Shown here: positions 1-9,998 of the stretch, in pieces
Layout of the letters: each line of letters starts with the position of its first letter
Position numbering within the stretch: the stretch's first letter is position 1
DNA from: Dendrolimus kikuchii
Lineage: Eukaryota > Arthropoda > Insecta > Lepidoptera > Lasiocampidae
NCBI GenBank assembly: GCA_019925095.2
Contig: CM034392.1
Coordinates: 25,176,387-25,240,386 of the forward strand
Reading direction: 5' to 3'
Length of the DNA stretch: 64,000 nt
The notes under the pieces: model-generated
Database searches by the model: none
Seen by the model: only the letters and a program-made list of their open reading frames with translations
What the model was told of the DNA's origin: nothing
Made by a program: the position numbers and the translations under genes

Positions 1-3000
1 CGTAAACCAATTCAATACATAAAAAACCCCTGAAGAATCGTTTAACTAGAGAGTTAACGACTAAGGACAACATTCACATTGCTGACATCAATTTGCCTGA
101 CTATGAGTGCAGCAATTAAATTATTAGAACATAAATCGTTCTAGAAAATGTAACCAACATGATGCATTGTTAAACGCATCAAAGATTTAATCTCAATCAT
201 AGTAAAATAACTTACAATTATCTCGACGCTATGCTTCATCTTTCATCATACGTACCACTGAAGAGTGGAACTCTTTACCGTCGTCTGTTTTTCCTGAAAA
301 ATACAATCTTGGTGTCTTCAAGTCTCGCGTTAACAGGTATCTTCTAGATAAGCGTGCTCCAGTTTAGACTGCATTTCCACCTGACATCAGGCACAAAGCC
401 AGTCAAACGTGAACCTATTCAATACATAAAAAACCCCACACAATCGTTTAACTAGAGAGTTAACGACTAAGGACAAAATTCACATTGCTGACATCAATTT
501 GCCTGACTATGAGTACAGCAATTAAATTATTAGAACATAAATCGTTCTAGAAAATGTAACCAACATGATGCATTGTTAAACGCATCAAAGATTTAATCTC
601 AATCATAGTAAAATAACTTACAATTATCTCGACGCTATGCTTCATCTTTCATCATACGTACCACTGAAGAGTGGAACTCTTTACCGTCGTCTGTTTTTCC
701 TGAAAAATACAATCTTGGTGTCTTCAAGTCTCGCGTTAACAGGTATCTTCTAGATAAGCGTGCTCCACCTTAGACTGCATTTCCACCTGACATCAGGCAC
801 AAGGTCAGTCAAACGTGAACCTATTCAATACATAAAAAACCCCACACAATCGTTTAACTAGAGAGTTAACGACTAAGGACAAAATTCACATTGCTGACAT
901 CAATTTGCCTGACTATGAGTACAGCAATTAAATTATTAGAACATAAATCGTTCTAGAAAATGTAACCAACATGATGCATTGTTAAACGCATCAAAGATTT
1001 AATCTCAATCATAGTAAAATAACTTACAATTATCTCGACGCTATGCTTCATCTTTCATCATACGTACCACTGAAGAGTGGAACTCTTTACCGTCGTCTGT
1101 TTTTCCTGAAAAATACAATCTTGGTGTCTTCAAGTCTCGCGTTAACAGGTATCTTCTAGATAAGCGTGCTCCAGTTTAGACTGCATTTCCACCTGACATC
1201 AGGCACAAAGCCAGTCAAACGTAAACCAATTCAATACATAAAAAACCCCTGAAGAATCGTTTAACTAGAGAGTTAACGACTAAGGACAACATTCACATTG
1301 CTGACATCAATTTGCCTGACTATGAGTGCAGCAATTAAATTATTAGAACATAAATCGTTCTAGAAAATGTAACCAACATGATGCATTGTTAAACGCATCA
1401 AAGATTTAATCTCAATCATGGTAAAATAACTTACAATTATCTCGACGCTATGCTTCATCTTTCATCATACGTACCACTGAAGAGTGGAACTCTTTACCGT
1501 CGTCTGTTTTTCCTGAAAAATACAATCTTAGTGTCTTCAAGTCTCGCGTTAACAGGTATCTTCTAGATAAGCGTGCTCCAGTTTAGACTGCATTTCCACC
1601 TGACATCAGGCACAAAGCCAGTCAAACGTAAACCAATTCAATACATAAAAAACCCCTGAAGAATCGTTTAACTAGAGAGTTAACGACTAAGGACAACATT
1701 CACATTGCTGACATCAATTTGCCTGACTATGAGTGCAGCAATTAAATTATTAGAACATAAATCGTTCTAGAAAATGTAACCAACATGATGCATTGTTAAA
1801 CGCATCAAAGATTTAATCTCAATCATAGTAAAATAACTTACAATTATCTCGACGCTATGCTTCATCTTTCATCATACGTACCACTGAAGAGTGGAACTCT
1901 TTACCGTCGTCTGTTTTTCCTGAAAAATACAATCTTGGTGTCTTCAAGTCTCGCGTTAACAGGTATCTTCTAGATAAGCGTGCTCCAGTTTAGACTGCAT
2001 TTCCACCTGACATCAGGCACAAAGCCAGTCAAACGTGAACCTATTCAATACATAAAAAACCCCACACAATCGTTTAACTAGAGAGTTAACGACTAAGGAC
2101 AAAATTCACATTGCTGACATCAATTTGCCTGACTATGAGTGCAGCAATTAAATTATTAGAACATAAATCGTTCTAGAAAATGTAACCAACATGATGCATT
2201 GTTAAACGCATCAAAGATTTAATCTCAATCATAGTAAAATAACTTACAATTATCTCGACGCTATGCTTCATCTTTCATCATACGTACCACTGAAGAGTGG
2301 AACTCTTTACCGTCGTCTGTTTTTCCTGAAAAATACAATCTTGGTGTCTTCAAGTCTCGCGTTAACAGGTATCTTCTAGATAAGCGTGCTCCAGTTTAGA
2401 CTGCATTTCCACCTGACATCAGGCACAAAGCCAGTCAAACGTAAACCAATTCAATACATAAAAAACCCCTGAAGAATCGTTTAACTAGAGAGTTAACGAC
2501 TAAGGACAACATTCACATTGCTGACATCAATTTGCCTGACTATGAGTGCAGCAATTAAATTATTAGAACATAAATCGTTCTAGAAAATGTAACCAACATG
2601 ATGCATTGTTAAACGCATCAAAGATTTAATCTCAATCATAGTAAAATAACTTACAATTATCTCGACGCTATGCTTCATCTTTCATCATACGTACCACTGA
2701 AGAGTGGAACTCTTTACCGTCGTCTGTTTTTCCTGAAAAATACAATCTTAGTGTCTTCAAGTCTCGCATGAACAGGTATCTTCTAAGTACGCGTGCTCCA
2801 CCTTAGACTGCATTTCCACCTGACATCAGGCACAAGGTCAGTCAAACGTGAACCTATACAATACATAAAAAACCCCACACAATCGTTTAACTAGAGAGTT
2901 AACGACTAAGGACAAAATTCACATTGCTGACATCAATTTGCCTGACTATGAGTGCAGCAATTAAATTATTAGAACATAAATCGTTCTAGAAAATGTAACC

Positions 3001-3883
3001 AACATGATGCATTGTTAAACGCATCAAAGATTTAATCTCAATCATAGTAAAATAACTTACAATTATCTCGATGCTATGCTTCATCTTTCATCATACGTAC
3101 CACTGAAGAGTGGAACTCTTTACCGTCGTCTGTTTTTCCTGAAAAATACAATCTTAGTGTCTTCAAGTCTCGCATGAACAGGTATCTTCTAAGTACGCGT
3201 GCTCCACCTTAGACTGCATTTCCACCTGACATCAGGCACAAAGCCAGTCAAACGTAAACCAATTCAATACATAAAAAACCCCTGAAGAATCGTTTAACTA
3301 GAGAGTTAACGACTAAGGACAACATTCACATTGCTGACATCAATTTGCCTGACTATGAGTGCAGCAATTAAATTATTAGAACATAAATCGTTCTAGAAAA
3401 TGTAACCAGCATGATGCATTGTTAAACGCATCCAAGATTTAATCTCAATCATAGTAAAATAACTTACAATTATCTCGACGCTATGCTTCATCTTTCATCA
3501 TACGTACCACTGAAGAGTGGAACTCTTTACCGTCGTCTGTTTTTCCTGAAAAATACAATCTTAGTGTCTTCAAGTCTCGCATGAACAGGTATCTTCTAAG
3601 TACGCGTGCTCCACCTTAGACTGCATTTCCACCTGACATCAGGCACAAGGTCAGTCAAACGTGAACCTATTCAATACATAAAAAACCCCACACAATCGTT
3701 TAACTAGAGAGTTAACGACTAAGGACAAAATTCACATTGCTGACATCAATTTGCCTGACTATGAGTGCAGCAATTAAATTATTAGAACATAAATCGTTCT
3801 AGAAAATGTAACCAGCATGATGCATTGTTAAACGCATCCAAGATTTAATCTCAATCATAGTAAAATAACTTACAATTATCTCG
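1..3883. repeat. Tandem satellite array, 406-407 bp unit, nine full units plus a partial tenth
   Basis: Units start at 1, 408, 814, 1220, 1627, 2034, 2440, 2847, 3253 and 3660; the tenth breaks off at 3883 after TATCTCG. Two head types alternate irregularly (cgtaaacc/cccctgaag and cgtgaacc/ccccacac), and there are two tail types (agtttag...aaagcc and ccttag...aaggtc). The three rightmost full units share extra changes (atgaac and agtacg replacing gttaac and gataag). The array probably extends left of the window. Each unit contains the C-terminal coding end of a LINE, described separately. Confidence 0.97.
206..367 (+). pseudogene. LINE reverse-transcriptase ORF C-terminus inside satellite unit 1 (repeated in every unit)
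   Basis: Reading from just after the TAA at 203 to the TAG at 365 gives 53 codons. They include [18 protein letters not shown] and [16 protein letters not shown], the usual end of insect non-LTR retrotransposon polymerases (W-N-S-L-P, then V-F-P, then [10 protein letters not shown]). The same frame stays open in all nine full units. The end varies as DKRAPV, DKRAPP or STRAPP. There is no start codon and no RT core, so this is a fragment carried by the satellite and not a working gene. The family assignment rests on motif recognition only. Confidence 0.75.
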
Positions 3884-4150
3884 GTGGTACTTTTATTAAT
3901 GTTAGATACAAGAAAACGTTATTATAGATAGTAACATCATGTTATTCGATTAATTACAATGCCGGTTTTTAAAGATACTTTAATTTTACGCTTGATTACA
4001 CGCAGTCAATGTACTGTGATCAAAGATGAACAATATCTCGGTATTAATATTTCATTGATTGATTTATGGTTGTGAAATGGAGATGTATTTCCTGATGATC
4101 CGGCAACAAACATAAAAACTGCGAGCATGGAATGTTTTCCCACGTATACA
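3884..4150. other. AT-rich spacer, nothing recognised
   Basis: Unique-looking sequence between the broken edge of the satellite and the first R330 copy. No coding frame, promoter or repeat relationship was seen. Confidence 0.5.
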
Positions 4151-4461
4151 TTTTTTTTATTGCAGGAGATCAGTAGACAGGCAGACGGCCCACTCGATGG
4201 AAAGCGGTTACCATCGCCTATGGATATCTGCAACAGCAAAGTTGCTACAAATGCGCTGCTGTTCTCTTAAGGGAAACTGGAATCTGGTCACTAATACCGG
4301 AACACAACTCAAAGTTATTATGGCGGCATGCTCTAGACCAGGGGTGGTAGCCATCCAGTCGGGCAAATGCCCTACCACCTGGCTGTGGGTTGTTAAGTCG
4401 CATCTTACGACAGGCCGCCCGGCCGCAGGAAATTTTATTCTATCTCTGTTCCTGCACGGAT
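4151..4461 (-). mobile_element. R330 retroposon, near full length (reference copy)
   Basis: R330 is the commonest interspersed repeat here. On its own strand it runs from ATCCGTGCAGGAACGGAG, through a central block ending in a stretch with GGTTCCAGTCTCCC, to CTGCTGATCTCCTGCAATAAAA. Copies end in an AATAAA-containing A-run, and some have short flanking duplications, which suggests RNA-mediated copying. The ends also contain a 7-bp inverted TGCAGGA/TCCTGCA pair, so a MITE origin cannot be excluded. No protein is encoded; open frames in either direction are chance. This copy lies on the minus strand with poly-T at its left. Confidence 0.85.
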
Positions 4462-4802
4462 AAAATACATACAATACATTTCAAAGTCCTAATAAATCTG
4501 TAGATGGTTCCAGTTTATATAATCAAGTTATAAGAGAAAAATTAGTTAATTCCATTAGTTCATGCAATATAGCTCCAAAGATTAACGTTATTTTGTCATC
4601 TTGTATAGATAGAAAGATATCAGGGGACAAATTCGGATCAGCAGATTCCGAAAAGGCAACTTTTAGAATTTCTGTTTGTCTGTTAAATCATCTGTGAATA
4701 CTACTTGTGGTGGCGGATCCGAAGTTAAAAAAAATACCCCGGATATTCCGTACACGCGAAGCTGCTGAAGATAATAGTATAATTTTGTTGCCTTCAGTTA
4801 TT
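4462..4802. other. Spacer, nothing recognised
   Basis: No repeat relationship or plausible protein was seen in these 340 bases. Confidence 0.4.
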
Positions 4803-5128
4803 AGACTGTTATATAGACTCTTTTTTTTTTTTTTTTGAGGCCAGGGAAAATGCTTAACCGATTTACGCACAAACTGGGTCATTGCTAGGGGAACGACACG
4901 CGTCGGTCGGGGGCGATAACACTGCAGCAATAGTATGCTCTTGGCAGCGCTCCCTCCGCGATCGACGTCACAGAATAGTGTGGAAGACTCCGAGCGTTGC
5001 TGCACGGGCGAGCAACCCTAATACCCACTAAAAACCCCCTCCTCCCTGACGACCCTGCGCTTTGTATGTGTTGGAAAGGCTGAGATTTAGAACATAGTTA
5101 CGCCCAGCCGAGACTGTTATATAGACTC
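4803..5128 (-). mobile_element. Poly(A) retroposon, family P, with 18-bp TSD
   Basis: An insert at 4821-5110 is flanked by perfect copies of agactgttatatagactc at 4803-4820 and 5111-5128. Poly-T at the left means a 3' poly(A) end on the minus strand. The interior shares the gggtggttttagtg-like block and the ...acttagaacgtagttacgccc... block with inserts at 50831-51204 and 53157-53552. It is probably a 5'-truncated LINE 3' UTR or a SINE; no protein is visible. Confidence 0.8.
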
Positions 5129-5758
5129 GCCCAAACCCTCGTCAACTAAGAACCCGCCTTAGCTTCACAAGTAGATATCATACATGCACGGAAATTGAAA
5201 CTCCCTTAAGGCCCTTTAGTTTGTTTCAACAGCTCACTGCACTTGCCGAACATTGTATTATTTCTTACACATCTGTCTTTTTAATATCCCAAACGAATCC
5301 GACGACAAAAATGGCGCCATCTTCTCAGAAGTTGTAAGGGGAGATTGGGGGGGACAGAGATAAATATACACACATACTATTATACAAAAAGAGAAGGAAT
5401 ACGTATGGATCAAGAATGTGTATTGAAGTTTGAACGAGAGATGGCGGAACCATGACTTGAAGACTATGGTTCTTCATTAAATAATAAACACTACTGAACG
5501 AATTTAAACTCCGCACAGAGCTACCTTATAACCTGGTTCCTTAAACAAGGATCCTTAAACCCATATCTTGGACAATAGCAATATTATGGCATAGTCGTAC
5601 TAAAAATCGAAGATCTATGAGTAAGGTATTAATTACAAAATAACACAGGCCCACAAAAAGTGGTCTGTACTTTTGACCAGACCCATCTATTCTTATGTAT
5701 TTTGATGCGCTGAATCCGAATCTGGGTCATCAGTTCAGTCATCAGGTCATCAGTTTGG
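5129..5758. other. Spacer, nothing recognised
   Basis: AT-rich, with a short G-run near 5345. No coding signal or element border was seen. Confidence 0.4.
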
Positions 5759-6071
5759 ATTTTTATTTTTACTGTATGAGTTCAGCGGACAGGCACACGG
5801 CCCACTTGATGGAAAGCGGTTACCATCGCCTGTAGACATTTGCAACACCAAAGGCGCTACAAGTGCGCTGCTGCTCTCTTAAGGGAACTGGAACCTGGTC
5901 ACTAATGCCAGAACACAACTCAAGGTTGTTATGGCGGCATACTCTAGACCAGGGGTGGTAGCCATCCAGACGGGCAAATGCCCTACCAACTGGCTGTGGA
6001 TGTTTTGTCGCCTCTTACGACAGGCCGCCCCAACGCAGGAAATTGTATTCTTTCTCCGTTCCTGCACGGAT
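5759..6071 (-). mobile_element. R330 retroposon copy
   Basis: Full-length alignment by eye to the other R330 copies, from an altered tail (actgtatgagttcagcgg) to the tgcacggat border. An open frame running through it into the right flank is not a gene. Confidence 0.85.
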
Positions 6072-6404
6072 AAATGGTCCATGAACCCTCAAAATTTTGA
6101 AAGAGTGTTCCAAACTGACCCCAGATTTGGATGCAGCGTATCGAAATACATAACAATGGATAGGTTTGGTCAAAAGTACAGACTCGTTCTCCTGTCAAAT
6201 TTTATAACTGTCGCTTACTTCTTCCGTACCAAAGGCCTTACTCTCAAACGATTTTCGTCTTTGTTTCCGTCAAATCAGCCCGAAAGATTCAATTATATTT
6301 TAGATAAAAGCAAGAAAGAATAAAGATTACTTTAAAACTAAAACAATATTGTTTATATAAAATCAAAATAAATAGAAAATACCATGGAAAATGTACTTGA
6401 ATAA
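6072..6404. other. Spacer with a short repeat stretch
   Basis: Positions about 6275-6325 (cagcccgaaag...attttagata) match 12195-12252, so part of this is an old repeat. The 80-codon open frame here has no recognisable domain. Confidence 0.4.
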
Positions 6405-6556
6405 GAAAGAAGAAGAAAAGAAAGAGAGAAAGAAATATTTATTTCTAATAACGACACATAACACAAAATAGTACCAACATAACAAAGTATAGATAAAATT
6501 ATACAGAAATTGTATGCCGCAATTTGTAAATGAGATTGGCACTCAGTATTTTGCTG
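6405..6556 (-). repeat. LINE-3'-like repeat, family T, truncated
   Basis: Shares caccaacataacaaagtatag-like and gccgcaatttg...gagg(t)tggcactcag blocks with 37018-37205 and 9690-9862. It breaks off where the tRNA-derived SINE begins. The family probably represents a LINE 3' UTR, but no coding part is present. Confidence 0.6.
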
Positions 6557-6797
6557 TGTCTCTGTGGTTGAGCGGGCTAAGCCTTTGCCGGCCTATCTCA
6601 CTGCAACGCAGAGGCTCCGGGTTCGATTCCTGGTGTAGTAAATTTCGGAAACGTATTTTCTCCGTTATTTACTATGGTCTGGGTGTCTGGGATCGGCCCC
6701 AGAGTAGTACGTTGTATATTACCCATAACACAAGCGTAACTTGCTTTATTCGGGGATATACAATGTGTGTGTTTGTCTGCCGATTAAAAAAAAATAT
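6557..6797 (+). mobile_element. tRNA-derived SINE
   Basis: The head contains an A-box-like TGGTTGAGCGG and a perfect B-box GGTTCGATTCC about 55 bases downstream, in the order and spacing of an RNA polymerase III promoter. The body (ggtctgggtgtctgggatcgg...) ends in tgtctgccgatt and an A-run. A second copy lies at 53135-53806. The tRNA-like head cannot fold into a complete cloverleaf with confidence, so this is a SINE and not a tRNA gene. Confidence 0.85.
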
Positions 6798-7020
6798 AAT
6801 AATTTTATTTTAAACTAGCGGACCCGGCAACCTTCGCACCGCCTCAGAATCAATAAATAAAAAACGTTGATTTCTGAACGACGGGACAAACATCAAACGT
6901 TTGACATTCAAAACCAAAAAAATGAAATAAACTTCACTTAATATTTTCTTAAGTTTTCGCGACTTGTATACATAATAAAACTACGTTTTAACGGTTTTAA
7001 GCGCGGTAATTTTATTTGAT

Positions 7021-7077
7021 TTTGGTTTTTCCGACGTTTCGGCCACTTTTCAGTGGCTGTGATCACGGAAGACAAAG
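7021..7077 (-). ncRNA. Hammerhead-ribozyme-like motif in PLE terminal region (degenerate core)
   Basis: On the minus strand a short TTCC arm leads to GTGATCA, a stem of 7 bp with a GAAA loop, then GAAACGTC and a GGAA arm; TTTG and CAAA can extend helix I. The order and the GAAA-C-G-TC element match type I hammerheads reported in PLEs. The first core strand differs from CTGATGA: positions 3 and 8 are exchanged (G3/C8), and one extra C precedes helix II. Whether it cleaves is unknown. Confidence 0.5.
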
Positions 7078-7203
7078 ATGTCAAGTGTCAACGAGTATTG
7101 TTAAAGTTTTATTTAGCCTACCGCCAACTTATTAATTTTAATTATTTAATTTTAATTTTGTTTATGGTTATTATTTACTCTATGGTAGCCTAATCTAATT
7201 TAC

Positions 7204-7278
7204 TACCGCTTCGCAACATGTTATGGCTTGATGAGAAGAAGCGGCGCAAGAAACTCTTCAGCAAACATGCCTAGCTCT
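7204..7278 (+). repeat. Module M copy inside the PLE
   Basis: About 75 nt running from ccgcttcgcaacatgttatg through gaagaagcggcgcaagaaac to cctagct. CCGCTTC and GAAGCGG can pair around an intervening loop. The same module is found at 12908-12983, 18090-18160, 44799-44873, 48962-49034, 53956-54027, 55282-55355 and 61808-61885, in different element contexts. Confidence 0.8.
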
Positions 7279-7329
7279 AATAATTTTATATAATATTAAA
7301 ATGGGTGGAAGGAAAAATAAAAGTAATTA

Positions 7330-7679
7330 TCAGTCAAGTTGGTTTGTGTTCCGTTGTACGCAGAAAGAACTCACAGTGTCTTGAGGTCTGGCAGCTGGTT
7401 TTTGCTGGGTTTGGGTCTTAATAGTTTTGATAATTGGATCCCAAACAGGTGGTACTTGCCAATCATCTTCTCTATTGAAATTTGGGTGTTTTTTGATTTC
7501 AATAGCCTCACGCATCATTCTAGGTATGAATCGATTCTCTTTCGCGAGGATTTGTGGGTTATCGAATCTGATGTAGTGGTTGGGTTTATTCAGCGTGTGT
7601 TCACTGATCGCAGCTTCGTAGAGCTTGTGTGTTTCATGTCAGCAATGTGTTCTTTTACTCGTGTTTTTATGCTCCTCAC
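7330..7679 (-). pseudogene. PLE polyprotein C-terminus, GIY-YIG endonuclease region, frameshifted
   Basis: Minus-strand frames give VKEHIADMKHT, then after a one-base loss NPQILAKENRFIPRMMREAIEI followed by KKHPNFNREDDW and VPPVWDPI. The order R..EH, S-A-I-x-EH, R-E-A-I-E-I, N-x-E-D..W matches the C-terminal half of the GIY-YIG nuclease of Penelope-like elements. The frame ends at 7330. The reverse transcriptase is missing. The copy at 61430-61717 keeps the frame here but has its own frameshift later, so neither is functional. Confidence 0.75.
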
Positions 7680-8013
7680 GGCCACTGAAAAGTGGCCGAA
7701 ACGTCGGAAAAACCAAAATCAAATAAAATTACCGCGCTTAAAACCGTTAAAACGTAGTTTTATTATATAAACTTCACTTTTAAATTTAATTTGATTTCTG
7801 AACGACTTTTAAATTTAATTGATTTTTAAACGATGGGGCGAACATCAAATGTTTGACAGGTAGGAATAGTTTCTAAGGGAAAGCGAAATTGTTGTTTTTA
7901 CTAAATTTCCAAGCATTTTTTTCATATTTCAAAACCAAAATTAGCCAAATCACTCCAGCCGCTCTCGAGTTTTAGCGAGACTAACGAACAGCAATTGATT
8001 TTTATATATATTT

Positions 8014-8369
8014 TAAATAATTCTATGTAAGCATTATGTTCTTTACTGTCTGGCTTTTATCTTTGTGATCAATTAACAGTCCATTGGTCCATATGTTTCA
8101 TATAAGTGGTATAATTTAATATCATTAATCTCATGTCAGTTAGTCCGTCTTCATCCGGTACATCATTATGAAGTTCCGGCCGCGACAGGTCTTTGGAACC
8201 TGTTTGTTTGTGGTCTATATTTTGCTTGCAAGAGCCATAGAGGATCGGAATGATGTTTCAATATTATTTATTGTGGGATGATTGTAATTGTTCCAGTTGT
8301 ATTAAGATATCCAGAGCTGCATTCTTCACATTGAATAACAGAAAAAAGAGTATTGTTTAATCTAAAACA
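8014..8369. other. Spacer, nothing recognised
   Basis: AT-rich with a short GC-rich patch near 8170-8230. No repeat partner or coding signal was found. Confidence 0.4.
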
Positions 8370-8590
8370 CTAACTGTTACCCGCGACTTAGTCGTCTTCG
8401 TGCGGCGGTGTACTCGTGGGCCTTTCAATGTTCTTACTAAAATAAAAGTAGCCTAAGTTACTCCTTATAACATAAGCTATCTGCCAGTGAAAATCTCATC
8501 AAAATCGGTCTAGCCGTTTTAGAGATTAGCCGGAACAAACAGACCGACAGACAAAATTAAAAAAAGAAAAAGATTTTTTGATATAAGCTA
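8370..8590 (-). mobile_element. Helitron-like non-autonomous element, degraded border
   Basis: Begins ctaactgttacccgcgactt (CTAA instead of CTAG) and contains gccagtgaaaatctcatcaaaatcgg and agaccgacagacaaa. It is the reverse of the element at 57577-57776. Confidence 0.55.
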
Positions 8591-9338
8591 TTCTTTTGAT
8601 ATAAGTACCGTATATACTTTCATATGCGTTAAGTATTTTGATATTGTTATGAGTGCGGGACTCGAATTACAAATGCCGTTGGAATTACTATAAAATTTAT
8701 TGGAACTATACAAACACGTATAAGACGGGTACATATATAACTGAACACAATGCGCGATTCAATAACACGTGCAAAGTCCGTCACTATATAGGTTATCGAA
8801 TGTACACAAGTTTCGCCTTGATCATGGTTCTCGCTAGACTGACCCCTATCTCCATCCTGCCGTCGTTTTATGCTTCACAAATACAAGTGTGCCCGCCCGT
8901 ATCGTCGACTTAATTTCTTAGAAATCGTAATCCGCACACCTGGTTAATTATACCTGCAAACGGCTATAAAAGAGTACAATAGGCTGTTCTCCGCAATAAC
9001 TAGTAAATAAGTAAACAAAAGAAGACAATCATAAAGGTATTACCATCGGTTCAAATGCCGACAGGTAATAGCGTGCTCCGTGGAATTTGTCTTTATCTGG
9101 GGGCTAAGTTGTAACAATATTATAAACAGTCACTTTAATTTTATTTATTTGTATAGATATTCTACTATAATATTTAACTCTAGATGTGGCTTCAGTTGTC
9201 TAGACATCTAAACATCATTAAACATTGTAATTCATTGCAAAAATCCTGTTTGTAATATATAAAAATGATAGAGAGAAAGAAAATATTGATATCTAAAAAT
9301 GCGACACTTAACAATAATTAATAAGGTCTGCAAGACGT
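8591..9338. other. Spacer, nothing recognised
   Basis: An 86-codon open frame at 8653-8913 has no recognisable domain or repeat support and is probably chance. Confidence 0.4.
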
Positions 9339-9339
9339 G

Positions 9340-9622
9340 CTATAATTGTAGATGTCGCGGTTCCCCATGTAACCTCGTGAATGCCGAGAAAGATAAACAA
9401 ATAAGGTATATTGATCTTGCTCACGAGGTTACCGCTATGTGGAACCTGGACTCTACAATCATAGTACCGATAGTGGTGTCAGTGAATGGACTAATAGCGA
9501 AGAGCCTTGACCGCCACCTTGAAAGGCTCTCGCTTGGTATCTGGTTGAAGGGTCGGATGCAGAAGGCAGCTCTGTTGGACACGGCCCGTATTGTGAAGAG
9601 ATTCCTGTGTCTGGAGCCTTAA
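9340..9622 (+). pseudogene. LINE ORF2 C-terminal fragment
   Basis: After a one-base frameshift near 9357 (DVAVPH then NLVNAEKDK) the frame reads YIDLAHEVTAMWNLDS, IVVSVNGLIAKSLDRHLE and MQKAALLDTARIVKRFL to a TAA. The series D-x-A-x-P, E-K..K/R-Y, W, I-V-V-S-x-N-G-L-I, L-x-T-x-x-I-V-R/K-x-F-L recurs at the ends of arthropod non-LTR retrotransposon proteins. A short 3' region with AATAAA follows near 9678. It is a remnant only; the clade was not determined. Confidence 0.65.
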
Positions 9623-9689
9623 CCACCGGTAGCTTGGACCCTAGGCCCCACTGCTGGCGAAGATCAGTTTTTTATAAATAAATGTATAT

Positions 9690-9862
9690 ATTTTATAAGA
9701 AAAATGTAAAAAATTTGGAAATAAAATATATATGGAATTAATAAAACATGCAATTATAACAATAATAATGAAAATGTGTGCCGTAATTTGCGAAATGAGG
9801 TTAGCACTCAGCCGAGACATAGTCCGACACAGCACTGATTTTCAGTGCCTACCTTCTGAATA
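9690..9862 (-). repeat. LINE-3'-like repeat, family T
   Basis: Shares gccgtaatttgcgaaatgagg, agcactcag and the agcactgattttcagtg block with 37018-37205. No coding part. Confidence 0.55.
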
Positions 9863-9998
9863 ACAAAAGTCATGCGACCCACGGTAAACACAAGCAAAAT
9901 TTAAATTATAGTCAACGTATACGTGAAAGGAATAATTATAAAAAAAAACAGAAAACAATGATAACATAATTAATAAGAAAGAAAAAATAAAGACAACT

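Larger units (their letters stand above)
6940..7766 (-). mobile_element. Penelope-like retroelement (PLE), 5'-truncated, with inverted terminal segment and 13-bp TSD
   Basis: Flanked by perfect ataaacttcactt copies at 6927-6939 and 7767-7779. The minus strand reads, from 7679 leftwards, a GIY-YIG-type endonuclease end, module M, then a terminal region with a hammerhead-like motif. The rightmost 87 bases (7680-7766) repeat the terminal region in the opposite orientation, so the element has inverted ends of about 90 bp. Inverted or partial terminal repeats are known for PLEs. Two related copies lie at 12655-12983 and 61429-62114. Confidence 0.8.
6812..8013 (-). mobile_element. Helitron-like non-autonomous element, split by a Penelope-like insertion
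   Basis: The left border reads actagcggacccggcaacc, i.e. a CTAG 3' terminus on the minus strand. The interior matches the uninterrupted copy at 23488-23889 (gatgttcgtcccgtcgtt, caatttcgctttccctta, gctaaaacttgagaacggctgg). The unfilled copy at 23488 shows that 6940-7766 is an insertion. No Rep/helicase is encoded. The right border is approximate. Confidence 0.65.

Noticed and set aside
1..3883. CRISPR-like direct repeats
   Set aside because: Units are 406-407 bp, contiguous and without spacers; a eukaryotic satellite.
5931..6323. 130-codon plus-strand frame
   Set aside because: Its first half is antisense R330; the second half has no recognisable domain.
6561..6635. tRNA gene
   Set aside because: A and B boxes are present but the sequence continues into a SINE body, is repeated at 53553, and does not give a confident cloverleaf.
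7339..7770. 143-codon plus-strand frame
   Set aside because: Antisense to the PLE endonuclease frame on the minus strand, which carries the recognisable motifs.
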